Of a stretch of 64,000 bases of DNA, positions 8,021 through 18,073 are shown one piece after another. The stretch lies in the NCBI GenBank assembly GCA_002410925.1, contig DHPR01000012.1:188381-252380 (forward strand). Direction: 5' to 3'. The position numbers were made by a program, and so were the translations under genes. The notes under the pieces are model-generated. The model did no database searches, was not told the origin of the DNA, and saw only the letters and a program-made list of their open reading frames with translations. Origin of the DNA: UBA5359 sp002410925 [NCBI: bacterium UBP13_UBA5359] (GTDB taxonomy: Bacteria; UBP13; UBA5359). Each line of letters starts with the position of its first letter. Position 1 is the stretch's first letter.

Positions 8021-10744
8021 TTACTTCCCATGTCTTTCCGTAACCTTACCAGCGAAAGGAGCCGTCTCTATTTGAATTAATTTCACCGCCTGTCCGGGAA
8101 TGGTGAGCCTTGCCTCTGCCTTGCCGAAGATACTCTCTTCGTTGGCCGTAAGATCTATAAATCTACATTTCAAATGGCGATTCTTCAGGCTGAGAAGAAT
8201 GCTCTTATCCGTGCTTCCCAGATTGGAAAGTACAACCAGATAATTGCTGCTCCGACCGTATACACTAGCCTTGACTTCGCTCGCTCTTTCGCCGGAGAGC
8301 AGCACCGGATTATTCTTATCCCAGTAGGCAAACCATTCCGAATGCCCGACGCCAAACTTATCCAGAATACTCCAGATCTGGCTGATCTTGCCGAGATCAT
8401 AGGCATTCCACCACATTTCAGGCCTGATAAGAGTATCGTGAAGCAATGTTAACGGCAGAACCGTATCAAACACCCATCCCGGCGGCTTTTTATAGAGAAG
8501 CATTTCAGCGGGCACTCCCCAGTTCTTGCCGGCAAACTCAGCGCAGAAGGCATCGCAAGGCAGGATATCCGATACCTTGTCCTCTGCCGGCCTGTTGGCG
8601 CCCCAGATCAGATCCCATGCCTCGCCATCCCAGTAAGAATCGGCATAAGCCGTTACGGGAGTAAGCGCAGCTCCCCAGGCAACATTGGCGTTTATATATC
8701 CTCCCCTTGATTTCACCACCTGATAAATCCTCTGTGCCATACGACGTGCAGCCAGTATGGGGTAAGTTCCCTTGATACTGCTGCCGTCGGGAGCCCAGTG
8801 CTTTCCGGGCGTCCAATAGCCACAGCCGTGCAAATAGTTGGTGCAGGGCGGATAAGGAACATAAACAGCATCAAGATATACTCCGTCCACTCCGTATCTA
8901 TCCATGGTCTCGGCAATGCCGGTGACTATTCTATCCTGCCATTCGCTCTTGCTGCAGTAACGGTAAGCATACTGCTCTAGCTGGTAACGGCTTCCCCAGC
9001 GAGCCTTGCCGGCCGGTCCGAAAGGTTGACCGGGAGGCTTGTTGAGAACTCGCTCTGCCATTTCTTCCCATTCAGGCGCCTTATCTGACATTTCAAAACC
9101 GAAATAAACTAGGATTTTAATGTTGCGCTTATGCGCTTCCCTTACCAGATTATCAAGAAGCTCCGGCTTTGAAGCACGGGGATAGCTTTGAATATCTGCC
9201 CAGTTCTGGTGGAAGATAATGGTATCAACACCCATTTCCGCCGCTCTGTCGAGAACACTGACCTCAACATCCGTTTGGTACAAACGTACACCAGTTCCTA
9301 CGGAAGTGTTCACAAAGGCTCCCCCCTGGCTGAGAAGCCCGCCTGCAGCCGTTTTACCGGTACCATCTGCTCGAATGCTGAAATTATCTTCCAGCAACGC
9401 TTTGCCGTTCCCGGAATGCAGCGCCAGATGTGTGACGGTAAAACCACCGTTGCAGTAGGAAGACATAAAATCAAAGGGATGAGTCCCCAGCATTATTCGC
9501 CCGTTCTCAAGGGATATTTCGGAACCGAAGAGTCCCCTGAACCCGTTCCTCTCTCCGGCAGGACTGCCGTCAATCCGAATTTCAAGCTTCTCTCCCCAGG
9601 AAAGCTTTATTTCATGATACCGCTTCCCCTCCAGCTTTTTTCTGCCGTTGATAACAAGAATCGGCGCTCCATTTCTATATACTTCATACCGCAGCCCCCG
9701 GTCATCTACATTCCAGTATAATCTGGCCACATCCCCATTATGCAGAACTACGGCGAAAAGCTCTCGGCAGTAAGACCATCTAGGCGTATCCCGATTTATT
9801 ACAGGATTCAACTCGAATTCAGGTCTGCACTTTATAACCGCTTCGCCCGACATCGGATCGATATTGCCTGCGGCAGGGTAAGTAAGATTCACAGCGGCCG
9901 GCATCTTTTCCATGTTGTAGAAGGCACAATGTATCATTTTTTTATACCTGTCTGCAGGTATCGGCTTGACAGGCGTCGCTTGCAGCCCAAAAGAGTATGT
10001 AACCGGCTGATTAGGAGAGAATGCCTGATCTATCATCTTGATTCGGAGAATGGTCTCTTTTTTACCAGGGATCACTTCTATCGCCCGGCTCTTATTTCTA
10101 TTGTACCAATGCTGATCAGACTCTGCCATCCAGCTTATGCCGCCCTCTTCCCAGCCTATCCAGGCCAATCCCGTATATGGAGCGGCTATCCCCTTCTTCG
10201 GAATAGCTCTGCCGGCCTTGGGCCAGAAATTGTACAGCCCGGCAATTTCGCTTTTTACCGGTATATCAAGTGTGACCTTATCGAGTGTCAGTGCTCTTTT
10301 GGGAGAGATGGTAAGCTTTATCCAGATAAGGCCGTCATAATGAATATCAGCCTTACCTGCCAGCCGTAAAACGCTGGATTGGGATTCCGACGATAACGAA
10401 ACAGAGGAGGGAGTTTTCTTTGTCATGGTAACTTCTGCCCCGGTTAAGCGTTGGCGCTCTCCCTCTACCACCACCTGCAGATCTATCGGCCGTGAGAGAA
10501 TACTGCGGCCGGCCGTAATAATTCGACCAGGGAGCACGCTATCGATAAAACTATACTGTCGCGCCCAGGCTTTAACATTTATGCCGGCTGAATCTGCATC
10601 AGTCTGCAATGCTGTCCAGGGTGGCATGACATCGTTCGTCAAACCGATTTTTGATCCTACCCATGTACTCTCTGCAGATACGGAATAGAGCCCCAGCAAA
10701 GATATCAGGCAAATTCCCGCCATAACTGTTAAAATTCTGCGCAC
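8021..10744 (-). CDS. Large secreted glycosidase, GH123_N/DUF6067-type, with inserted LamG-like domain
   Basis: The 907-residue product starts at GTG 10744, with GGAGG 6 nt upstream; the frame is open farther up but would run into the preceding gene. A signal peptide (LTVMAGICLISLLGLYSVSA) leads to a beta-sandwich of ~280 residues that ends in TYSFGLQATPVKP, a family hallmark. A concanavalin-like (LamG) domain spans ~300-460 (RSYCREL-like strands; IMLGTHPFDFMSSYCNGG). A TIM barrel follows (~480-800) with DTIIFHQNWADIQSYPRA and the probable nucleophile region YGVDGVYLDAVYVPYPP. A small C-terminal sandwich ends the protein. It lies 10 bp after its paralogue at 10755-13901, which lacks the LamG insertion and carries a CBM9 instead. 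Confidence 0.78.
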   Translation of the reverse strand: MRRILTVMAGICLISLLGLYSVSAESTWVGSKIGLTNDVMPPWTALQTDADSAGINVKAWARQYSFIDSVLPGRIITAGRSILSRPIDLQVVVEGERQRLTGAEVTMTKKTPSSVSLSSESQSSVLRLAGKADIHYDGLIWIKLTISPKRALTLDKVTLDIPVKSEIAGLYNFWPKAGRAIPKKGIAAPYTGLAWIGWEEGGISWMAESDQHWYNRNKSRAIEVIPGKKETILRIKMIDQAFSPNQPVTYSFGLQATPVKPIPADRYKKMIHCAFYNMEKMPAAVNLTYPAAGNIDPMSGEAVIKCRPEFELNPVINRDTPRWSYCRELFAVVLHNGDVARLYWNVDDRGLRYEVYRNGAPILVINGRKKLEGKRYHEIKLSWGEKLEIRIDGSPAGERNGFRGLFGSEISLENGRIMLGTHPFDFMSSYCNGGFTVTHLALHSGNGKALLEDNFSIRADGTGKTAAGGLLSQGGAFVNTSVGTGVRLYQTDVEVSVLDRAAEMGVDTIIFHQNWADIQSYPRASKPELLDNLVREAHKRNIKILVYFGFEMSDKAPEWEEMAERVLNKPPGQPFGPAGKARWGSRYQLEQYAYRYCSKSEWQDRIVTGIAETMDRYGVDGVYLDAVYVPYPPCTNYLHGCGYWTPGKHWAPDGSSIKGTYPILAARRMAQRIYQVVKSRGGYINANVAWGAALTPVTAYADSYWDGEAWDLIWGANRPAEDKVSDILPCDAFCAEFAGKNWGVPAEMLLYKKPPGWVFDTVLPLTLLHDTLIRPEMWWNAYDLGKISQIWSILDKFGVGHSEWFAYWDKNNPVLLSGERASEVKASVYGRSSNYLVVLSNLGSTDKSILLSLKNRHLKCRFIDLTANEESIFGKAEARLTIPGQAVKLIQIETAPFAGKVTERHGK

Positions 10745-10754
10745 GTTATACCTC

Positions 10755-13700
10755 CTATTCGATAATGAAGAGAGCAAAATCTGCCTCTTCCAGATGGGCT
10801 TTAAAACGATTATTATTAAATGCCGTCTTGGCGCCGGTAAGCACATTATGAATGCGCCGAGGAGCAAATCCATACGCTTTACTCTTCAGCTCCACAGCGA
10901 TCTCTCCCGGCTTGCCGAAATTGGATAATACCATCAGTACCTTGGAATCCCTTACATAAAGGCTGGCATAAGCATCCGTACGCTCGATAGAGACGTAATC
11001 ATCTGCAAGCCAGTATGGAACCCAGCGTGAAGCCTGTGCTCCGAAATCGGCAAAGATCTTCCATATAGAACCATACCATTTGGAGCCGACATTCTGAGGC
11101 CTGACGGTTACGTCATGCAAAAGAGAGATAGCCATCCCTTCCCTGGCATTATAGGCTATCAGTTGTGCCGGCAGCCCGATATTCTTTCCCATAAATTCCG
11201 CACGAAAAGCCGGCAACGACATTATGTTTTTAAACGGAATCTTGCCCCGCGAATGAAGACGTCCTGCGATCTGCTCTCCATCCCAGTAAGAGGAGGCAAA
11301 GGCCATTACCGGAGTTACAAGACAGCCTGACTGATGCACATCGACAAAGGCCTCATCGGCTCGAGCCGCTACATTCAAGGCATATATACGCCTCATCATC
11401 TCTCTGACAGCAAATATGGGAGCTGTCTGCCGCAACTGTCCTCTGTCATTTACATATCCGCAGCCGTGAATAAGCTTGTCACAGGGAAAAGGAACCGCCG
11501 TGGAATCCAGATAGACACCGTCAATATCATATTTTTCCAAGGCCCTGGATATAGCATCAACCAAAAAGTTGCTCCATATGGAATTATAACAGGCCTTGTA
11601 TGCTTTCTGCGGAGGAACACGCCTTGTGTAAACAGTTTCATTCGGACGTATTACCTCATCACGATAAGCAGTATATTCCGGAGCCAGGTCTGACAGTTCA
11701 AAGCCGAAGTAAAGCATCATCTTCATTTTACGGTCGTGTACAGCCTGTATCAAACTTTTGAGTCTCTCTTCTTCAGCTGTATCTCTATAGCTTTGTATCT
11801 CTGTCCAGCTTTCATGGAATACCAGTGTCTTATAGCCGTTCTTCTCCGCTGCTTCCAGCATACTTTCATCTGCCGCTGGTTTGAAGAGAGACCCCGGTTG
11901 TGCATAGCCCTTATTCTCCATACCATAGAAGGCATGGTGGCATATCCTGTTTTCAAGCCATCCGGCAACAGCTGTTTTGCGTAGCGGCGTAGCTTGCAAC
12001 CCGAATGTAAACACAACAGGGCATTCCAGGGTTATGGAATGATCGATAATGTTGATTCTTAATAAAACTCTTTCTTTATCAGGTATGATCTCAATGGCCC
12101 GGCCGGTATCAAGAAGCCTAAAAGCCTCATCCGATTCCATAAACCATGTCAAGCCGCGATCTTCATCACCCAGATGAAGAATCCATTTAAAAGCACTCGT
12201 CCAGGCGGACTTCAGTTCACCTGAACCGGATGCTCCCGGCCAGTAATGAAAAAGTCCGGCGTGCTCTGCCTTAAGAGGAATCTCCAGGCTGAGGTTCTGC
12301 AAAGATATTCCTTTGCCGGCAGGGATCAACCTGATATCATAACGGCTCATTCCATCATATTCCAGAGTAGTCTTTATTTCGCAGGATAATTTGCCGTCGC
12401 TATGCTTGCCCAGCTGTATGTAACGCTCCGGTTTTTCCATAACGATAGATCTGGCAAAGGTGGTATCTGCGGAAGATAAACCGGATATCTTCATCTCTAC
12501 CGGAGAGAAGAGCAGCTCCTTTCCTGCGGCTTCAATGCTTCTGGGAAGACCGTTGTCCTCAAAGATATAACTTCTGTTAAGGACCCTTAAAGCTTCACCC
12601 TCCCTAATCAAAGGAGTATAAGGCGGGAGAACTTTATCGGTTATGCCCGCTTTGCTTCCGGACCAATCATCAGGATTTGCTACGCTTACAGAGAATTTTT
12701 CCTGTATCAGCAGGCGATCCTGGTTATCCAGCACCCTGGCCAAAAGATGGTATCGTCCCGGCGGACAGCCGGCGTTGATTAACCTGCTTGTGCCACGGTA
12801 TACATCCCCTTTGAGCGTTAAAGGAATTATGCATTTTTCTACCGTTTTATCGGAGTTTACCGGTAGCAGACTCAGCTCCGCTCCGGATGCCTTTATCGTT
12901 GCCGGTATCCATATATCAACGGTCTTCTGAAACTCTTTCTCCTCGCACCGGGCAAGACGAATGAATATTCGATTTTCTTTTCTGACAGCCTGTGAATAGT
13001 TAAAGATCTCTTGTGTGCCGGCTGTTCCGATTATATGCAGGTTGTATCTGTCGAAATCCGGAATATCGCCTGCCGGTATTTTTTTAAAATCACCCGTCTC
13101 CAGGTTCACCTTATTTGAAAAGAGTATTTTTCCACCCTTGCTCAGCTTTATATCGAGAGACACCGGCGCCAGCGCTTTGCCTGACAGTTCCAGTACACCA
13201 CCCTGCACATCGCCCAGCGATAATAACTGCATTCCCTCGTTTTGAGTGAATCGCAGGCGATAAAATGCAGCTGAATCGGGTATGGCATGGCTCTTAACAG
13301 CTCCAAGAGAATAGCGTCGTATTTTTCCCTGCGCCTTGGTGCAGTACCGGCCCAGATTGAAGCTCCATATATCGCCGGGAGTTGCAGAGAGGCCGCCTAA
13401 TTGATCAAAGGGTATCATATACTCCGCTTCCCAGCCAAAGTCCGTTCTGCGAGCTGCAAAAGATACTCTGCCAGACCAACCGCTAGTTCCCCCGGCGGTT
13501 ATCACCTTGCTGTTGACCATTCCGATAAATCTATATACGGTGCCGTTGGGAACCTGCAAAGCAACCTCGACGCTATTATCATCATACCAGGGATTTCGAG
13601 GCGGCAGATCGATAGCCTCATTATCATAACATCTGAAGGCTATATATATGCCCTGCCGGTCATAGCACAGGAAAGCCACCGTAGCTCGATCAGAAACAGT

Positions 13701-13901
13701 TCCACCATTTATCTGCGTAAAACCACATATTGCTGCAGCATGGCTCCACTCGTTTTCATCAACCGCACCATCAATCACCGGCAGGACATTGACCAAAGGC
13801 ACTCCTATGATACGCTCATCTGCTGATACAACAGCTGCTACCGCCGATATGATAATCAGGGGCAACAGAAAAATTACAGCGCAAATCTTTAATCGTTGCA
13901 T
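10755..13901 (-). CDS. Large secreted glycosidase, CBM9 plus GH123_N/DUF6067-type core
   Basis: The 1048-residue product starts at ATG 13901, with GAGG 6 nt upstream. A signal peptide (KICAVIFLLPLIIISAVAAVV) is followed by a CBM9 domain at ~35-220 (VIDGAVDENEWSHAAAI; YIAFRCYDNEA; WYDDNSVEVAL; FGWEAEYMIPFDQL). A long Ig-like linker region leads to the DUF6067-type sandwich (~430-670, ending VVFTFGLQATPLRK). The TIM barrel runs from ~690 (YKTLVFHESWTEIQSYRDT; YDIDGVYLDSTAVPFPCD) to a final beta domain. It is the upstream partner of the LamG-bearing paralogue and lies 35 bp after a pseudopilin gene. Attack on a complex polysaccharide at the cell surface is inferred. Confidence 0.8.
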   Translation of the reverse strand: MQRLKICAVIFLLPLIIISAVAAVVSADERIIGVPLVNVLPVIDGAVDENEWSHAAAICGFTQINGGTVSDRATVAFLCYDRQGIYIAFRCYDNEAIDLPPRNPWYDDNSVEVALQVPNGTVYRFIGMVNSKVITAGGTSGWSGRVSFAARRTDFGWEAEYMIPFDQLGGLSATPGDIWSFNLGRYCTKAQGKIRRYSLGAVKSHAIPDSAAFYRLRFTQNEGMQLLSLGDVQGGVLELSGKALAPVSLDIKLSKGGKILFSNKVNLETGDFKKIPAGDIPDFDRYNLHIIGTAGTQEIFNYSQAVRKENRIFIRLARCEEKEFQKTVDIWIPATIKASGAELSLLPVNSDKTVEKCIIPLTLKGDVYRGTSRLINAGCPPGRYHLLARVLDNQDRLLIQEKFSVSVANPDDWSGSKAGITDKVLPPYTPLIREGEALRVLNRSYIFEDNGLPRSIEAAGKELLFSPVEMKISGLSSADTTFARSIVMEKPERYIQLGKHSDGKLSCEIKTTLEYDGMSRYDIRLIPAGKGISLQNLSLEIPLKAEHAGLFHYWPGASGSGELKSAWTSAFKWILHLGDEDRGLTWFMESDEAFRLLDTGRAIEIIPDKERVLLRINIIDHSITLECPVVFTFGLQATPLRKTAVAGWLENRICHHAFYGMENKGYAQPGSLFKPAADESMLEAAEKNGYKTLVFHESWTEIQSYRDTAEEERLKSLIQAVHDRKMKMMLYFGFELSDLAPEYTAYRDEVIRPNETVYTRRVPPQKAYKACYNSIWSNFLVDAISRALEKYDIDGVYLDSTAVPFPCDKLIHGCGYVNDRGQLRQTAPIFAVREMMRRIYALNVAARADEAFVDVHQSGCLVTPVMAFASSYWDGEQIAGRLHSRGKIPFKNIMSLPAFRAEFMGKNIGLPAQLIAYNAREGMAISLLHDVTVRPQNVGSKWYGSIWKIFADFGAQASRWVPYWLADDYVSIERTDAYASLYVRDSKVLMVLSNFGKPGEIAVELKSKAYGFAPRRIHNVLTGAKTAFNNNRFKAHLEEADFALFIIE

Positions 13902-13936
13902 AGAATGCCTCACACCCCTCTTGCTACAAAGTAGTC

Positions 13937-14623
13937 CTACAGGCCTGCTCGTCCCGGGCAGTTCGGATCGGTACACCACATGCCGGTTGGAGCATAGGGA
14001 CCGGAGCTTCCGGTATAAGGAGTGGCCGTAGTTCTGCGATACTCCATAAACTTGACATGACCATCGACAAAGAGATAGTTGGAAGAACTCGTGCCGGCAT
14101 GCAGAGAAGCACTGGTGCCCATCTTGGACTTACTGTCGGATACGCAATATAGATAGCCGCCGCCGTTAGATCCTATATGCTGGCTGGAACTTATCCATGA
14201 TTCCGCCAGAAGGATTGTTGCAGCCGGTAACGGAATATCGGTCATGGCCTTCCCGACAGATCCAGTATGGCCGATATTGTTGTCCACCATGGCATATGAT
14301 CTATGGTACCCCACCGTCATGTTGCTGGAAGGACATACCAAAATACCATTATTATTCCCTGTGTATGAGCTTATCAGCTTGTTCCAGGGAGTAACCGGCA
14401 CTGAGATCTTGGGAGGAAGAACTTCATCCCAATCCTGCGCATACATGCTGAAAGCCAGCCCAAGCTGCTTCAGGTTGCTCTGACAGGTAGCCTTTCTGGC
14501 ATTCTCTCTGGCCCTGCCGAAAACAGGAAAGAGAATAGCCGCAAGGATTGCAATAATCGCAATAACTACCAGCAATTCGATAAGCGTGAACCCCTCTCTC
14601 TTCACTTTTAAATGCCCCCTCAT
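13937..14623 (-). CDS. Pseudopilin-like protein, prepilin N-terminus and H-X11-DG C-terminus
   Basis: The 228-residue product has the prepilin signal [21 protein letters not shown] (~10-30), then [19 protein letters not shown] and [11 protein letters not shown]. The terminal motif is a variant: the His of SASLHAG is followed by eleven, not nine, residues before DGHVKF. A Gly/Pro/Cys-rich tail ([12 protein letters not shown]) extends beyond it. ATG 14623 is preceded by AAGGAGGT at 9 nt. It is the first gene of the operon with the two giant glycosidases and parallels the pseudopilins at 3108 and 43377. Confidence 0.85.
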   Translation of the reverse strand: MRGHLKVKREGFTLIELLVVIAIIAILAAILFPVFGRARENARKATCQSNLKQLGLAFSMYAQDWDEVLPPKISVPVTPWNKLISSYTGNNNGILVCPSSNMTVGYHRSYAMVDNNIGHTGSVGKAMTDIPLPAATILLAESWISSSQHIGSNGGGYLYCVSDSKSKMGTSASLHAGTSSSNYLFVDGHVKFMEYRRTTATPYTGSSGPYAPTGMWCTDPNCPGRAGL

Positions 14624-14984
14624 GTTTAATGACCTCCTTGTTATTGGCAGCTGATCATCAAAAATAGTGCCATTCTAGGTTTATATTGTTCTTATTCCTC
14701 AGGGTATACTTCGACACCATCATAAAAGATTCCTTCCTAAAACAGCAATCAATTATTGAAAGATTAAATCGGCAGAAACCAGGAGCTTTTTCAGCTCCTG
14801 GTTTTGCTGTATGAATGGACAAAGAGAGCACAAGGCAATCTTGCCGAAGACAGGCAACCGAAACCTGAAGAAGTATTCTGGGAAGATACGTTTTTTAGCG
14901 TTCAACAGATCGTTGAAAACGCTCCAAAAGCGCTTTTATTAAAGAAGAGAACCTGCTTTTTTCATGCTATGGCCAAATTGCAAA
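14624..14984. other. Intergenic stretch with one terminator-like hairpin
   Basis: The 361 nt between the second pseudopilin and the toroid-enzyme gene contain no credible gene. AAACCAGGAGCT (14776-14787) pairs perfectly with 14793-14804 over a 5-nt loop and is followed by TTT or TTTT on either strand. It probably ends transcription of the five-gene operon arriving from the right. The remaining ~180 nt (14805-14984) show nothing recognisable. Confidence 0.5.
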
Positions 14985-16856
14985 TTAAGCAGCTACGTCC
15001 CCTCCGCTCTCGGGGCTTATGGAGAGGATAGCTTCAAAAGCAGGTGCCGCAGTCTCCAGGCGGACTAAATGATAGCGCGCACTTCGGTTGGCATAAAGAC
15101 CTTCTTCCATTGTACAAAGCTCTGCCTCGGGCATCTCTGCTTTGAAAACCCAACCGTTGAATGTAACAGCCAGCCCTTGTTCCCCAAGCTGAAGCTGCGC
15201 CTCTCCGGCTCCATTATCCACCAGACAGGGTATCTCCAAACCCAGGCGATCGTAACAACCGCTGATAGTCGTGCTTATATACAGTCTCCCTGAGGTAAGC
15301 CGGTAAGACTGGGTGACGGCAGAGATGGCATTGGCTTCGGTATAGGCGGAATTGAAGCTCCATGTCAGGCTCCACTCAACTTTCTGCGGTGAAACCGTCT
15401 TTTCGGTAAAGGTTACATCCTCGATGGCATCGCTCATAGCCGCCAGCGACTGCCACTCGCCTGACATCAGCCGCCAGCAGGGGCCTATGGCTGCAGCCTG
15501 TCCGGTCAGGGCTTCGTAGACATGATAATTCGGTTCAGCGGCTATGCCCATGGATAATGCCAGATCGAGTGGTGCGCCCCGATGATGCAACCGCCCCAAT
15601 CCGGTAGCATCGTAACCCTTTTGACAGCGGGTATCCACAACCGCCTGGGTATGGCCGCAGGTAGCAAAGACTTTATGGAAAGCAGGCCACATATTCAGGA
15701 GACAGCCTTGAGAAGCCGATGCTTCTTCGCTTGCTTTTATATTTTCATCAGCCAATAAGGCTGTTCGGGCAAAAAGAGAGGCGGCCAGTAGCGCATAGAC
15801 CGCATACTCGCCATAGCCTCTATCCTTGCCATGTCTGGTCGAGGGTTCGAAGGAGTTCTTGATATAGCGCAGTGGATCAGCTTTAGCATAGGGAATAACA
15901 GCCTGGATCGAGCGCACAGCCGCCTCTCTGAAGCAACCAGCCGCCTCCGGGCGCCCTTCTTTCATATACTGCAGGGCCTGATACTCACAGATATATGCGA
16001 ACATGGCTTCATTATGAAGATAAAGATTGGATCGCCCGCCGAAGGGGGCGTAGCCGCAAGGAGAAAGCATCTGCAGCGTGACCAGGCCTGCCCGCCGCAA
16101 CAACTCTTGCAAAGAGTCATGCATTGGCCCGTCATAACCGTATTGCAGCAGCTCGCTCAGGTTATGGCGCACGGCAAAATCGTAAAGGTGAGGATCGCCC
16201 GGTTCCCGATACATGCCTAATTCGGTAAAGAAGGGCATCTGCAGGCTGAGCTGATGCTCTATCCAGTCGCGCTGATCGGCTAACCCGCAACGAAAACGCA
16301 GCCATTCGCAAGTGCAAGCAGAGGGACCGTAATTGTTGGGACGATGGCCGGCAGCACGATCAGGCGTGACATTGTAAGCGGTATCGGGATTTAGGGCAGC
16401 CAAGGCTCTGTGCCATATTTCAGCCTGGTCGTCCTCGACATAACCGCGCAGGATATCATAGGCAATAACCATCTCCTTGACGACCAGAGCCAGCACTGCC
16501 GGACGGAGATCGTCTCCCGTTGCAGCCCGTTTCAGTACGCCTCCTGCCAGTTGCGACAATGCTCTGGAGGCCGGCTCCAACAGGTCGGTCCGCTTTCTCT
16601 CTCTGAGCAAAATGGCGGCCGGGCATACGAAGCGGGCCGCGGTTCCCCCCTGCCAGCGGTTATCGTGCCCTTCGACCGGATCAATGATGACACCGTTATC
16701 GTCCAACCAGGCCAGAGACCGGTCGATGATTGTTTCCGCCAGATCTAAATAGAGCGCGCGAGCATCTACAGCTACAGCGGGACCACCCGGTGTCAGCAAC
16801 TGAGATAGCGCTTCCTCATGAGGAAACGCCGGTAATTCCTGCGGATATGTAATCAT
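14985..16856 (-). CDS. Putative (alpha/alpha) toroid carbohydrate-active enzyme, cytoplasmic
   Basis: The product is 623 residues from ATG 16856, chosen because GGAGGAG lies 6 nt upstream. There is no signal peptide. Residues ~20-400 are rich in helices with aromatic and His/Asn motifs (HRPNNYGPSACTCEWLRF; PHLYDFAVRHNLSELLQYGY; YAPFGGRSNLYLHNEAMFAY), as in (alpha/alpha)6 barrels of polysaccharide lyases and unsaturated-sugar hydrolases. The last ~180 residues are beta-rich (WSLTWSFNSAYTEANAIS onward), like the sandwich that follows the toroid in heparinase II/III-type lyases. I do not recognise a named family. It is the last gene of an operon with an aldolase and an epimerase-like protein, so an intracellular oligosaccharide or modified sugar is the likely substrate. 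Confidence 0.55.
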   Translation of the reverse strand: MITYPQELPAFPHEEALSQLLTPGGPAVAVDARALYLDLAETIIDRSLAWLDDNGVIIDPVEGHDNRWQGGTAARFVCPAAILLRERKRTDLLEPASRALSQLAGGVLKRAATGDDLRPAVLALVVKEMVIAYDILRGYVEDDQAEIWHRALAALNPDTAYNVTPDRAAGHRPNNYGPSACTCEWLRFRCGLADQRDWIEHQLSLQMPFFTELGMYREPGDPHLYDFAVRHNLSELLQYGYDGPMHDSLQELLRRAGLVTLQMLSPCGYAPFGGRSNLYLHNEAMFAYICEYQALQYMKEGRPEAAGCFREAAVRSIQAVIPYAKADPLRYIKNSFEPSTRHGKDRGYGEYAVYALLAASLFARTALLADENIKASEEASASQGCLLNMWPAFHKVFATCGHTQAVVDTRCQKGYDATGLGRLHHRGAPLDLALSMGIAAEPNYHVYEALTGQAAAIGPCWRLMSGEWQSLAAMSDAIEDVTFTEKTVSPQKVEWSLTWSFNSAYTEANAISAVTQSYRLTSGRLYISTTISGCYDRLGLEIPCLVDNGAGEAQLQLGEQGLAVTFNGWVFKAEMPEAELCTMEEGLYANRSARYHLVRLETAAPAFEAILSISPESGGDVAA

Positions 16857-16873
16857 AGTCAACTCCTCCATTT

Positions 16874-18004
16874 TCAATCAGACCGATCGCTTAACCATTT
16901 ATTTAAATGCTCTCTCACAAAAGCATCATCATTCAAATGCGAGTAGGCTTCATAAACCCTGTCTATCTCTTCCTTCTGTCCCTGGCTCAGCTTTTCCTTC
17001 GAATCGAGACACCAGATCCCTTCAAGCAATCCCTGCCGGCGCAATACTTCATGAAGCCCTGCTATGCAGCCGGCAAATCTGTTAGCAGCATCGAAAAAGG
17101 CGGCGTTGGCATCCGTAATTTCAACGCTCCTGCACATCAGTTCCATTGGTACATCTCCTCCGCCTGATACGATGTTATGACACTCTTCCAGCAACTCCAC
17201 CGCTCTTTTCGTCCATACCGACCAGTGTCCCAGCAAGCCGCCACTTATTCTCCTCTCTACCGAAATACCATTAACCATAAACCGGTAAGGAGTAAGCAGA
17301 TCCATCAAAATATTATCATCGTTGCCGGTATAGAGGGCGATGTCGTTTCGGCCGGCCTCCACCACTGCCCTGACCACATCTACGGTCTTATAGCGGTCGA
17401 ACGGAGCCATCTTTATGGCGACTACATTCTTTATCTCTGCAAATCGTCGCCAGAAGCTGTAGCCAAGCTCTCTTCCACCCACTGCAGGCTGCAGGTAGAA
17501 GCCTACCAGCGGTATCTCTATAGATATGCGCTTGCAATGGTTAATAAGCTCTTCTTCTGTAGCATCTTTCATAGCGGCCAGGCTAAGAAGACCGGCATTA
17601 TATCCTAGATTACGAGCCTGCTCCGCCTCTCTTACGGCTTGCCCGGTATCCCCGCAAATACCGGCTATTCCGACCAGAGGCTCTGCTCTATCCCTATCTG
17701 CCCGTGACATCTCTTCGGCGGCAATCTCCAGTACGGGCTGGTATAGCCCTATTTTCGGGTCTCGTATGGTAAATTGGGTGGTGTGAACCCCTACCGCCAA
17801 CCCGCCGGAACCGGCAGCAATATAGTATCTGCACAGAGCTCTTTGGCGGCGCTCATCAAGCTTACGCTCTTTGGTTAAAGCCAGCGGGCTGGCGGGAATG
17901 ACGACACCTTTTTGCAAGATGCGTTGAATTATGGGATTAATAGTACGCCCTGCGGACGCGCTTGTCGGTTGCGGATTATTAATTATCGGTTTTAGAGTTT
18001 CCAT
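16874..18004 (-). CDS. Dihydrodipicolinate synthase/N-acetylneuraminate lyase family aldolase
   Basis: The product is 376 residues from ATG 18004 (AGGAG 7 nt upstream), which is long for the ~300-residue family. The TIM barrel is seen in GVVIPASPLALTKERKLDE, AGSGGLAVGVHTTQF, the strand PLVGIAGICG and the predicted Schiff-base lysine in NVVAIKMAPFDRYKT. The canonical GTTGE loop appears as VGVHTT, so the substrate probably differs from pyruvate plus semialdehyde or sialate. The C-terminal helical extension (~300-376) is unusual. Gene spacing of 17 bp to the toroid gene and 69 bp from the epimerase gene supports one operon. Confidence 0.75.
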   Translation of the reverse strand: METLKPIINNPQPTSASAGRTINPIIQRILQKGVVIPASPLALTKERKLDERRQRALCRYYIAAGSGGLAVGVHTTQFTIRDPKIGLYQPVLEIAAEEMSRADRDRAEPLVGIAGICGDTGQAVREAEQARNLGYNAGLLSLAAMKDATEEELINHCKRISIEIPLVGFYLQPAVGGRELGYSFWRRFAEIKNVVAIKMAPFDRYKTVDVVRAVVEAGRNDIALYTGNDDNILMDLLTPYRFMVNGISVERRISGGLLGHWSVWTKRAVELLEECHNIVSGGGDVPMELMCRSVEITDANAAFFDAANRFAGCIAGLHEVLRRQGLLEGIWCLDSKEKLSQGQKEEIDRVYEAYSHLNDDAFVREHLNKWLSDRSD

Positions 18005-18073
18005 GCAAGCACTCCTGAGTCTGCTGATCTTTTTCATCTTTGGCAGCAATACCGCCAATTCCTTGAACAGCTG

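Noticed and set aside
9188-9721. A 177-codon plus-strand frame
   Set aside because: It lies wholly inside the glycosidase gene and shows no family feature or ribosome-binding site.
14804-15031. A 75-codon plus-strand frame after the hairpin at 14776
   Set aside because: It overlaps the end of the toroid-enzyme gene, lacks a ribosome-binding site and has no recognisable motif.
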